The position numbers and the translations under genes are program-made. This document shows positions 1 to 6,697 of a DNA stretch of 32,601 bases, one piece after another. The DNA lies in the NCBI GenBank assembly GCA_027083355.1, contig JALWOY010000005.1, positions 1-32,601 of the forward strand, in the 5' to 3' direction. Every line of letters starts with the position of its first letter. Positions within the stretch are counted from its first letter, which is position 1. The DNA is from Phycisphaerales bacterium. Its GTDB lineage: Bacteria > Planctomycetota > Phycisphaerae > Phycisphaerales > UBA1924. The notes under the pieces were generated by a model. The model was not told where the DNA came from, searched no databases, and saw nothing but the letters and a program-made list of their open reading frames with translations.

Positions 1-2175
1 CCCGGCGGCGACCTGCCCCCGTTCTTCTCCAAGATCTTCCGCAAGACCCTCGTCGACACCATCCCCCAGACCGAGCTCAACCCGGCCAACGTCAACTACA
101 TCATCCCCGACACCCCCCTCATCCCCCCCCTGCGACGCCACCCCGCCCTCAAAAGCGAACGCGGCATCGAAGACCCGACCGACTTCTCCGCCGTCATGGC
201 CTCCGCCGGCGCCGCCGGAAACCTGCTCGTCACCGAAGAAGACACCCCCGCCCTGCTCGGTGACCTGAACGCCGACGTCACCGGCAGCAATGTCCCCTCC
301 GTCATGGACGACCGCGAGTCACTCCTCTACAACAACTCCGACCGCTTCGGCTTCGATGGCGAGGACCCCCGAACCGCCGGTATCCGCCTCGGCGACCTGC
401 TCATGCCCCTCGGCGTCGGGGCCGCCTTCCACCCGCGCCTCACGCATACAACGGCCAACGGCGAGCCGTGGAACTGGTCCGCCCCCGAAAACTTCCGACC
501 CGGCGACTGGACCACGCTCGCCGAGGCGCTCTCGGCCGCCCTCGGTCTCGAACCACCCGCGTTCTACAACAAGGACCCGGCCGACCTCGGCTATTCGCTG
601 CTGTGCGAACTGTGCGAGAAGAAGCCGACGATCAACACGCCGACGGCCTACGACCCGCCCGCGGGCACACCCCCGAACCCCGCCAACCAGTTGCACGTGT
701 CCACGCCGAAAAACCAGGTCGAGTTCATCCTCAACCGGGGCCGGCTCGACCCGGACGCATACACCCCGTTCTACAACCGCTCGTTCGCGTATCCCGGCGC
801 GGCCGGCGAGGCCCTCTCCCCGGTCTTCCTCCCCGGCGAGGCGGGCGTGGGTGACCGCCGCGTGGCCCTGAGTGTCCCCCCGGCGCAGCGTCTGTTGTCG
901 ATGGCCCGGGCCATCACGCGCAACGTTGGCGACCCGCTCACGACGCCCGTCATCGGAACCATCAACATCAACACCGCCCCGGACACCGTCCTGCGGACCA
1001 TCCCCGGGTTCGCAACCTCGCTCCAGTTCACGAACGACTGGGTGGATTACGATCAATACGACTTCGCCCTCGAGGGCATCAGCTCCCCGATCACCGGGCC
1101 CAATCAAATGGAATGGGCACCGGGCCGCGTCGCGGGCAAGACATTCTCTGCAAACCCCATCACATACACCGACTACACCGATTTCTCCGAGCAATCGCCC
1201 GCCCACCCGCTCCCCTTCGGCATCGGCGACCCCTTCGCGATCAACAATCCGTGGCGGAACAGGGCCGACATCGCGCCGGCTTTGTCCGCCTTCCGGGACC
1301 GCGCCTCGCCGTCTTTCTCGCTGCCCAGCATCGATCCGATCCACTACGCCAACGGGCAGAGCCAGTCCGGCGCCATCCATCCGCAGACGATCTTCGACTT
1401 CAACCCGTCGTATCGGGTGTTGGACGACATTTTTGGCCTGAGGGTGGAGCCAACTGGCCCCCTGCCCGACAACCGGGCCCTGATGGCCCAGAACTACGCG
1501 CTCGACGTCTCCCGCTCGGCCATCAACGGCGAGTTCGCCTCGATCGAGACGCCGGGCCTCGCCGGCAACGGCTCGCTCCTCGGCGTGTCGATCTACAAAC
1601 GCGACCCGCTCTCGCCCGTCGGCGGGCCCAACATCGTCAATCCGCGGTTCACCGCCGGCTTCGGTGCCAATAGCTGGGGCCAGGCCATCCGTGATCAGGC
1701 CATCCAGGGCACGGTCACACGCTACGCGTGGGACGACCTCGTCATGGCCGCCAAGGACCAGGACCTCAACGGCAACCCCGATCCCAACGGCGACGGTACC
1801 GACCTGAGCCTGCGGACCGTCGACCCCGACAAGGACGACAACTTCGCTTACACCATGGGCCGGGGGCTGTTCCTCAACGAAAACCCGGATAAGACCAACC
1901 GCAAACGCGCCCTCGAAGATGAGCTGGAAGACGACCTGCTTGAAAAACTCGCGATCTTCAACGGCGCGGCCAACACCATCGACACCCGCAGCGACTTCTT
2001 CGCCGCGTGGTTCATCATCCGCGGCTACCGCGAGTCGGACGTCGAGGGCCTCGACGCGGGCGAGCCGATGACGCCGACCTACCAGAAACGGTTCCTGATG
2101 GTCATCGACCGCTCGAACGTGACGGACGCGGGCCAGCAGCCGCGGATTCTGTTGCTGCGGGAGGTGCCGCTCTGA
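1..2175 (+). CDS. Type II secretion GspK-like pseudopilin (5' truncated by window edge)
   Basis: The frame is open from base 1, so the true start lies outside the window and 724 residues are visible. An NINTA-x-x-x-L-x-x-IPG motif at visible residues 322-333 is the signature of the helix-hairpin-helix-like region of the minor pseudopilin GspK, which sits at the tip of the type II secretion pseudopilus. The C-terminus (RFLMVIDRSNV, then ILLLREVPL) looks like the end of large pseudopilin-like proteins I associate with planctomycetes. A Asp/Asn/Gly-rich stretch (DLNGNPDPNGDGTD, about residues 587-600) resembles a calcium-binding loop; GspK-type proteins are known to bind calcium. The N-terminal prepilin peptide cannot be seen. 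A first Met inside the frame occurs at 196 but the coding sequence clearly continues upstream of it. The family assignment rests mainly on the NINTA motif, so it is moderately sure; partners (GspI/J/L) would be expected upstream. Confidence 0.6.
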   Translation, partial: PGGDLPPFFSKIFRKTLVDTIPQTELNPANVNYIIPDTPLIPPLRRHPALKSERGIEDPTDFSAVMASAGAAGNLLVTEEDTPALLGDLNADVTGSNVPSVMDDRESLLYNNSDRFGFDGEDPRTAGIRLGDLLMPLGVGAAFHPRLTHTTANGEPWNWSAPENFRPGDWTTLAEALSAALGLEPPAFYNKDPADLGYSLLCELCEKKPTINTPTAYDPPAGTPPNPANQLHVSTPKNQVEFILNRGRLDPDAYTPFYNRSFAYPGAAGEALSPVFLPGEAGVGDRRVALSVPPAQRLLSMARAITRNVGDPLTTPVIGTININTAPDTVLRTIPGFATSLQFTNDWVDYDQYDFALEGISSPITGPNQMEWAPGRVAGKTFSANPITYTDYTDFSEQSPAHPLPFGIGDPFAINNPWRNRADIAPALSAFRDRASPSFSLPSIDPIHYANGQSQSGAIHPQTIFDFNPSYRVLDDIFGLRVEPTGPLPDNRALMAQNYALDVSRSAINGEFASIETPGLAGNGSLLGVSIYKRDPLSPVGGPNIVNPRFTAGFGANSWGQAIRDQAIQGTVTRYAWDDLVMAAKDQDLNGNPDPNGDGTDLSLRTVDPDKDDNFAYTMGRGLFLNENPDKTNRKRALEDELEDDLLEKLAIFNGAANTIDTRSDFFAAWFIIRGYRESDVEGLDAGEPMTPTYQKRFLMVIDRSNVTDAGQQPRILLLREVPL

Positions 2176-2186
2176 TCGCCCGACTT

Positions 2187-2205
2187 CGGGGGAGAAGATC
2201 CCCCG
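2187..2205 (+). terminator. Hairpin after the pseudopilin gene
   Basis: A perfect 7-bp inverted repeat (CGGGGGA / TCCCCCG) with a GAAGA loop lies 12 bases after the stop codon. There is no T-run after it, so it may be a transcript-end hairpin or an mRNA stabiliser rather than a classical intrinsic terminator. Confidence 0.4.
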
Positions 2206-2243
2206 GGCCTGCGCACGGGGCTTGTGTTGAGAGCGTGATGCGG

Positions 2244-2269
2244 AGACAGGCAGGACGCCCGCCCCACCG
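2244..2269 (+). repeat. Copy 1 of a 26-bp dispersed hairpin repeat
   Basis: This element matches 22 of 26 bases of a second copy on the opposite strand at 27911-27936. Its complement folds as GCGGGC-N5-GCCTGT, a 6-bp stem with two G-U pairs. It lies in the spacer between the pseudopilin gene and tRNA-Pro. The spacer also holds two other short hairpin-like pieces sharing GGCTTGTG (2219-2226 and 2285-2292), so the 2176-2353 gap appears to be a patchwork of small non-coding repeats. No gene is seen in it. Confidence 0.6.
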
Positions 2270-2315
2270 GGTGAGTGAACCCCCGGCTTGTGCCGCGAGG
2301 CCGTCGGATCGAACC

Positions 2316-2321
2316 TAGACT
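2316..2321 (+). promoter_or_regulatory. Possible -10 box for tRNA-Pro
   Basis: TAGACT lies 32 bases before the tRNA and is the only TANNNT hexamer I noticed at a sensible distance. No recognisable -35 hexamer was found at 16-18 bp, so the call is weak. Confidence 0.25.
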
Positions 2322-2353
2322 CATCGGGGTCGGCGGGCAACGCCGGTCCGCAA

Positions 2354-2427
2354 CAGGGCGTAGCTCAGTTTGGTAGAGCACGTGGTTTGGGACCACGAGG
2401 TCGCACGTTCGAATCGTGTCGCCCTGA
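2354..2427 (+). tRNA. tRNA-Pro (anticodon UGG)
   Basis: A complete cloverleaf can be folded. The acceptor stem CAGGGCG (2354-2360) pairs with CGCCCTG (2420-2426), with discriminator A at 2427. The D stem is GCTC/GAGC, and the anticodon stem is CGTGG/CCACG (2381-2385, 2393-2397) with loop TTTGGGA giving anticodon TGG at 2388-2390. The T arm is GCACG-TTCGAAT-CGTGT (one G-U pair). The CCA end is not encoded. The gene stands alone and UGG reads CCA/CCG and, with modification, other proline codons. Confidence 0.96.
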
Positions 2428-2452
2428 TTGATGGCTGAAACACCGGCACACA

Positions 2453-2476
2453 CCGACCGCCGTGCATATGGGTCGG
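2453..2476. terminator. Hairpin between convergent tRNA-Pro and icd
   Basis: CCGACC (2453-2458) and GGTCGG (2471-2476) form a 6-bp stem with a 12-base loop, located 26 bases after the tRNA end and 24 bases beyond the icd stop codon on the other strand. It could end both transcripts, but it has no T-run. The rest of 2428-2500 shows nothing else. Confidence 0.25.
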
Positions 2477-2500
2477 CCGACAACGCGGGCGTCGGATTCT

Positions 2501-3985
2501 TTACTGTCCCTGCGCCAGGCTGAACCCCCGCTCGCCGTCATACATCTTCAGCAACTGGAAGTCCGCGATCTCGAATTTCTCGGCGATCTTCGTCAGCAGG
2601 TGGATCGTCGGCATCTGCCCGATCGCCCCCAGGAACGCCGCATCACGCAGCTCGAACCGGACGCGGAAATAGTCCACGATCTCAGTGTACGGCGAGCCCG
2701 AGGGCCACACCTGCGTGCCGCGGTTCGAGATCATCGTCAGCTTGAACGGCGTCCCCTCCGCCAGCCTCTCCAGGCGTTTGGCCAGATCGAGCACCGGGAG
2801 CATCGTGTCGATGTACATGTCGCACCCGCACACCATGCTCTTGCACGTCTCGAACGTCCGCATGAGCCGGTTGACGGTCGGACGCGTCGGCGGGGTGTAC
2901 GTGGGGCTGCGTTCCTCGGGAACGCGCCGGGCCTCGAAACCCGTCGGGCTTTTGCCCAGCCGCTCGATGATCGCCTCGGCGAAGGCCATCGTCCCGACCG
3001 GCTCGGCGCCGTCCTTGACGTCCCCGGTGTGGATGTGCTCTTCGAGTGTCGCCAGCAGCGCGTTCTCGATCCGGACCGCCCGCCGGAAGATCCCCAGATG
3101 CCGCAGCATGATCAGCCCGCTGAGCAGCAGGCTCGTCGGGTTGGCGATCCCCTTGCCCGCGATATCCGGCGCCGTTCCGTGGACCGCCTCGAAGATCGAG
3201 ATCTGATCGCCGATATTCGCCGACGGCGCGAAACCCAGCCCGCCCACGAGCCCCGCCGCGAGATCGCTCACGATGTCGCCCTGCAGGTTCGGCAGCACCA
3301 CCATCCGGTACTCCTGCGGGCGGAGCACCAGGTTCATGCACAACGCGTCGATGATCACGTCCTGCGTCTCGATCAACGGGTGGTCCTTCGCGGCGTGATG
3401 GAATCGCTCGAGGAACATCCCGTCGGTCATCTTCATGATGTTCGCTTTGTGGGCGCAGTGCACCTTGGTGATCCCGAGCGACTGGGCCGTCTTGAACGCG
3501 AACCGGTGCACCTGGTCGCAACCCGGCGCCGAGATCAGCCGCTTGCACTCGACCACATCGGGGGTCAGCCGGTGCTCGATCCCCCCGTAGGTGTCCTCGA
3601 TGTTCTCCCGAACGACATAGATATCCACCGGCACACCGGCGCGGGTGAACACCGTGTCGACCCCGGGCAGGCTCTGGAAATGGCGCAGATTCGCGAACGT
3701 CCCGAACGTCTTGCGGAGCGTTACGTTGATCGACTTGCCCCCGCCACCGATCGGTGTGCCCATCGGGCCCTTGTAGAGAAGACCGGTCTCCTCGATCGTC
3801 TCGATCGCCTCGTCGGTCATCCCGCGGGTGTCGCCCTTGGCGAACACGGCAGAGCCCATCTCGACCGGGACGAACTCCACCGAGTCCATCACCTCGGCCG
3901 CCTCGAAGACCCGCAGACACGCCTCGCTGATCTCGGGTCCGATCCCGTCGCCGGGGGCCAACGCCACGCGAATTTTGTCACCCAT
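2501..3985 (-). CDS. icd: Isocitrate dehydrogenase, long type with C-terminal extension
   Basis: This is an isocitrate/isopropylmalate dehydrogenase-superfamily enzyme of 494 residues, catalysing oxidative decarboxylation of isocitrate to 2-oxoglutarate in the TCA cycle. Visible motifs are GDGIGPE (12-18), the substrate loop SINVTLRK (85-92, the SxN of isocitrate dehydrogenases), YGG (133-135), catalytic Lys180 (AHKAN) and metal-binding aspartates in GDIVSDLAAG (236-245). About 140 residues after the core form an extension, as in the Thermus and Rickettsia enzymes of about 480-500 residues. The cofactor loop reads HGTAPDIAG; Asp274-Ile275 stand where NADP-dependent enzymes such as E. coli's have Lys-Tyr, which suggests NAD use (inference). 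An in-frame TTG at 3997 is possible, but GGAG at 3992-3995 lies 6 bases before the ATG at 3985, which decides the start. Confidence 0.9.
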   Translation of the reverse strand: MGDKIRVALAPGDGIGPEISEACLRVFEAAEVMDSVEFVPVEMGSAVFAKGDTRGMTDEAIETIEETGLLYKGPMGTPIGGGGKSINVTLRKTFGTFANLRHFQSLPGVDTVFTRAGVPVDIYVVRENIEDTYGGIEHRLTPDVVECKRLISAPGCDQVHRFAFKTAQSLGITKVHCAHKANIMKMTDGMFLERFHHAAKDHPLIETQDVIIDALCMNLVLRPQEYRMVVLPNLQGDIVSDLAAGLVGGLGFAPSANIGDQISIFEAVHGTAPDIAGKGIANPTSLLLSGLIMLRHLGIFRRAVRIENALLATLEEHIHTGDVKDGAEPVGTMAFAEAIIERLGKSPTGFEARRVPEERSPTYTPPTRPTVNRLMRTFETCKSMVCGCDMYIDTMLPVLDLAKRLERLAEGTPFKLTMISNRGTQVWPSGSPYTEIVDYFRVRFELRDAAFLGAIGQMPTIHLLTKIAEKFEIADFQLLKMYDGERGFSLAQGQ

Positions 3986-4036
3986 CCTGTTCTCCAATCT
4001 GCGTTTCGCCGGCGCCGGGTGGACGATCTCCGCCGT

Positions 4037-4060
4037 CCGGGCACAACACCGGGCACAACA
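4037..4060. repeat. Perfect 12-bp tandem repeat upstream of icd
   Basis: CCGGGCACAACA occurs twice head to tail (4037-4048 and 4049-4060), and its first nine bases recur at 4079-4087. The block lies 52-75 bases upstream of the icd start. It overlaps TATTGT (minus strand, 4063 to 4058), a possible -10 box for icd, so it could be a regulator site or chance slippage. Confidence 0.5.
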
Positions 4061-4140
4061 ATAGACCGCCCCCGTTCACCGGGCACATTTCATCTGCCGG
4101 CCCGATGCGCCGCCACCGAACGGGCAACGCCGCGGAGCGT

Positions 4141-5472
4141 TCACCGAACCCGCTCGATCTCCGCGAGAAGTTTCATATCCAGCCCGGCAAGACGCAGCCG
4201 GAGCAGGCCCAAAGCCGTCCGCATCGCCCACGCCCGGACCGCGTCCCGATCACCCTTGAACCGGAAAAGCCTTGCCTCGGCCCCGCCCCCGCCCGAGGCA
4301 CACCCGATCCACACCGAGCCAACCGGTTTTTCATCGCTCCCGCCGCCCGGGCCCGCGATCCCCGTGATCGACAGCGCATGGTCGGCCCCGGACCGATCGA
4401 GTGCCCCCCTCGCCATCGCCAGCGCACACGCGCCGCTGACGGCCCCCTCGCGCTCCAGCACCGAAACCGGCACCCCGAGCATCGACGTTTTCATATCGTT
4501 CGAATACGTCAACCACCCGCCGACGAACACCGACGACGACCCCGCGATCCGCGTGATCTCCGCCCCCAGAAGCCCCGCCGTGCAGCTCTCCGCGACCGCG
4601 ACCCGCTCCCCCCGATCCCGCAGCATCGAGACCACCACCCGGGGCAACGCGTCGGCGACATCAGGAGAATCACCCGCCGACGGGTCGCGACGGTCGAACA
4701 CCGCCGCCCCGAGCCGATGGTTGATCTCGTCTTCGACCGCGTCGAGCGCGGCGACGACCTCGGCCTCGCTCGAGCCGCTGTGCCGCACCCGGCAGGCAAC
4801 CACGCCCCGGCTCGCCGTCGTCCCCACGAGCGGCAACCCGCGTTCGGGCCGATCGCGGTCCATCAGCTCACCCAGCCGCTCCGCGATCCGTGATTCGCCC
4901 ACCCCGAACGTCAGGATGATCCGCGTCCGCGTCACCCGCCCCGGCTCCTGTCGCAGAGCAGGCTCGACGAACGCACGGAACATCGGCTGCATCTCGTGTG
5001 GCGGACCGGGCAAGCAGAAGATATCGCAACGTTCCGTTTCCGCCGCCAGCCCCGGCGCCGTCCCGTGCGGGTTCTCCAGACAACGCGCCGATTCGGGCCG
5101 CATTGATTGCACCCGGTTCGACGGGGGCATGCCGCCACGACCCGTAAACCATGATTCGATATGCGCGAGCGCCCCGGCGTCCTCGACGAGCGGCACCCCC
5201 AACACCCGGGCCAACGCAACACGTGTCAGATCGTCGGCCGTCGGTCCGAGCCCACCGGTGCACACCAGAAGATCATGCCCGGACGAGAGCCGATCCATCG
5301 CTCCACAGATCCGCTCGGTGTCGTCGTCCACCGTCGCGTGCTCATCAACCCGCACCCCCCGCAGCAGCAAGCGTTCTGAGATCCACGCCGAGTTGGTGTC
5401 CAGTGTCTGCCCGAGCGTCAGCTCATCCCCGATCGACAACACCGCGGCCGTCCTGTGCACCCGTCCGACCAC
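4141..5472 (-). CDS. cinA: CinA-like protein (nucleotide-binding domain plus NMN deamidase domain)
   Basis: At 443 residues this is a full-length two-domain CinA. The N-terminal MoCF-type domain has TGGLGPTADDLTR (72-84) and PGPPHEMQPMF (155-165). In this family it acts as an ADP-ribose or related nucleotide pyrophosphatase. The C-terminal PncC domain carries AESCTAG (294-300) and TGIAGPGG (370-377), the active-site signatures of nicotinamide mononucleotide deamidase, which recycles NMN made by DNA ligase and other reactions. The proposed start is a GTG three bases after the thiS stop, so the two are probably co-transcribed. GAGG lies directly upstream; a second in-frame GTG four codons later is also possible. 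CinA is often near recA, but recA is not here. Confidence 0.9.
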   Translation of the reverse strand: MVGRVHRTAAVLSIGDELTLGQTLDTNSAWISERLLLRGVRVDEHATVDDDTERICGAMDRLSSGHDLLVCTGGLGPTADDLTRVALARVLGVPLVEDAGALAHIESWFTGRGGMPPSNRVQSMRPESARCLENPHGTAPGLAAETERCDIFCLPGPPHEMQPMFRAFVEPALRQEPGRVTRTRIILTFGVGESRIAERLGELMDRDRPERGLPLVGTTASRGVVACRVRHSGSSEAEVVAALDAVEDEINHRLGAAVFDRRDPSAGDSPDVADALPRVVVSMLRDRGERVAVAESCTAGLLGAEITRIAGSSSVFVGGWLTYSNDMKTSMLGVPVSVLEREGAVSGACALAMARGALDRSGADHALSITGIAGPGGGSDEKPVGSVWIGCASGGGGAEARLFRFKGDRDAVRAWAMRTALGLLRLRLAGLDMKLLAEIERVR

Positions 5473-5475
5473 GCC

Positions 5476-5676
5476 TCACCCCCCGCCGACGAGCGTCACG
5501 ATCTCCACAGAATCACCTTCCTGCAGCACCGTGTCGGCGCGGCTGTCCCGAGAAACCACCGCCTTGTTCACCTCCGCCGCGCAGATCGTCTCCGAAAGAC
5601 CGAGACGCTCGATCAGCGCCGCCACCGTGCACCCCTCGGGCAGTTCCATCGTCTCGCCGTTGACTGTGACCCTCAT
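5476..5676 (-). CDS. thiS: Sulfur carrier protein ThiS
   Basis: This 66-residue protein has the ubiquitin-like beta-grasp pattern: it begins MRVTVNGE and ends in VGGG. The C-terminal Gly-Gly is adenylated and converted to a thiocarboxylate that donates sulfur for the thiazole ring of thiamine. The length fits the family. MoaD is the main alternative, but the N-terminal VNGE with short total length favours ThiS. The usual partners thiG, thiF and thiH are absent; instead cinA follows three bases downstream, so the thiamine genes must be elsewhere. Confidence 0.88.
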   Translation of the reverse strand: MRVTVNGETMELPEGCTVAALIERLGLSETICAAEVNKAVVSRDSRADTVLQEGDSVEIVTLVGGG

Positions 5677-5717
5677 GAATCATCATACGCCGTGCTCGGC
5701 TCCCGCCGGGCGTGTGG

Positions 5718-5723
5718 TACGAT
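5718..5723 (+). promoter_or_regulatory. -10 box for a possibly leaderless lipoprotein mRNA
   Basis: TACGAT ends six bases before the ATG at 5730. A transcript started at the usual distance from this hexamer would begin at or within a base or two of the start codon. No Shine-Dalgarno sequence is seen and no convincing -35 hexamer either. Confidence 0.4.
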
Positions 5724-5729
5724 CTCCAC

Positions 5730-6680
5730 ATGCCGCGTCTGACGCCGATTCGCGCCGTACTGCTGCTCGCGTTCATGCTCGCCGGCTGCGATTCCCGCAC
5801 CGCGGAGTACCCCGCCGACACCCCGGAGCAGACCCTCGACAGCGCCGCCGCGATGGTCGCCGACGGGAACGCCGACCGCCTCGTCGATCTCGTCTACGCG
5901 GAAGACGAGCACATGCGGTCGCTGCTCAACCAGGTCGGCCTCCTGCTCGGCTCCATGCAAGCCCTCGCAGACGCCGTGCAGAATCGATTCCCCGAGGAAC
6001 TCGAAGCCCTCCGGAACAAGACCCGGCGCGAGGGGGCCGGGCCGATCCTCGCACGCCTCGTCGCCTCCGGGCGATCATCCACGAACCGCGAGTTCGGCGT
6101 CAGCCAGATCGACCGCACCGGCCTGACCCTCGACACGGGCAAGGCCGCGGGCAAACGCAGATCGCGTCCCCCGCAGATGTCGGAGTCGCAACGCGAACTG
6201 GTCAACAGCCTCCTCCGGCAGCTCCTCGCCGATCCGTACCGCTGGCTCGAACAGGGGCGAGCCCGGCTCACGACTTCACGGATCACGGACGACACAGTCG
6301 CCATTTTGTGGGACGGCAAAGCCGTCCTTCCGCCTTTCGGCCTCGTGCTCATCCAACGCGAAAACCGCTGGTGGCTCGTCCCCCCGACGAGCTTCCCCGG
6401 CGTGCGGAAGGTCATGCCACGCACAGAGGACGAATGGTTTGTCTGGGGGAGCATGGTCAAGACGATCCGGAACGTCGTCGAGGATCTCCGCAAGGACGTC
6501 GACGCGGGCCGGATCAGAAACCTGACCGATCTCGCCGATACCGCCGTCGAAAAAGCCGCGATCCCCTCGATGCTGATCTTCTTCGCCTACTCGAACCTCG
6601 TCGAACAGCGAGAGCAGGAGCAAACCGCGCAGCGCAATACGAAAGACGCCGCCCCAGATCCGCCGCCCGGCAAGCCCTGA
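5730..6680 (+). CDS. Predicted lipoprotein of unknown function
   Basis: The protein of 316 residues starts with a short basic segment, a hydrophobic core and a lipobox LAGC with the lipidated cysteine at residue 20, so it is probably anchored to a membrane on the outer face. After the anchor come mixed helical segments, including a stretch with Leu-rich heptad-like spacing, a middle part with a beta-rich segment (WDGKAVLPPFGLVLIQ, then RWWLVPP) and a polar Pro-rich tail. I recognise no family or catalytic motif. An in-frame GTG at 5712 is six codons upstream, but the signal peptide fits better from the ATG. It converges on the RND pump gene with only 17 bases between stops. Confidence 0.7.
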   Translation: MPRLTPIRAVLLLAFMLAGCDSRTAEYPADTPEQTLDSAAAMVADGNADRLVDLVYAEDEHMRSLLNQVGLLLGSMQALADAVQNRFPEELEALRNKTRREGAGPILARLVASGRSSTNREFGVSQIDRTGLTLDTGKAAGKRRSRPPQMSESQRELVNSLLRQLLADPYRWLEQGRARLTTSRITDDTVAILWDGKAVLPPFGLVLIQRENRWWLVPPTSFPGVRKVMPRTEDEWFVWGSMVKTIRNVVEDLRKDVDAGRIRNLTDLADTAVEKAAIPSMLIFFAYSNLVEQREQEQTAQRNTKDAAPDPPPGKP

Positions 6681-6681
6681 A

Positions 6682-6696
6682 CCGGGCCGCGCCCGG
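6682..6696. terminator. Shared hairpin between convergent genes
   Basis: CCGGGC-CGC-GCCCGG fills the 17-base gap between the stop of the lipoprotein gene and the stop of the RND gene. A perfect 6-bp stem that serves both directions in such a small gap suggests a bidirectional transcript end, though there is no T-run. Confidence 0.4.
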
Positions 6697-6697
6697 C

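Noticed and set aside
319-2340. A 673-codon minus-strand open frame
   Set aside because: Antisense to the pseudopilin gene and overlapping its start region; composition is that of a shadow frame (Gly, Val, Arg, Asp).
2501-3985. 3-Isopropylmalate or homoisocitrate dehydrogenase
   Set aside because: The SINVTLRK substrate loop and the long C-terminal extension fit isocitrate dehydrogenase; isopropylmalate enzymes are about 350-360 residues and lack this extension.
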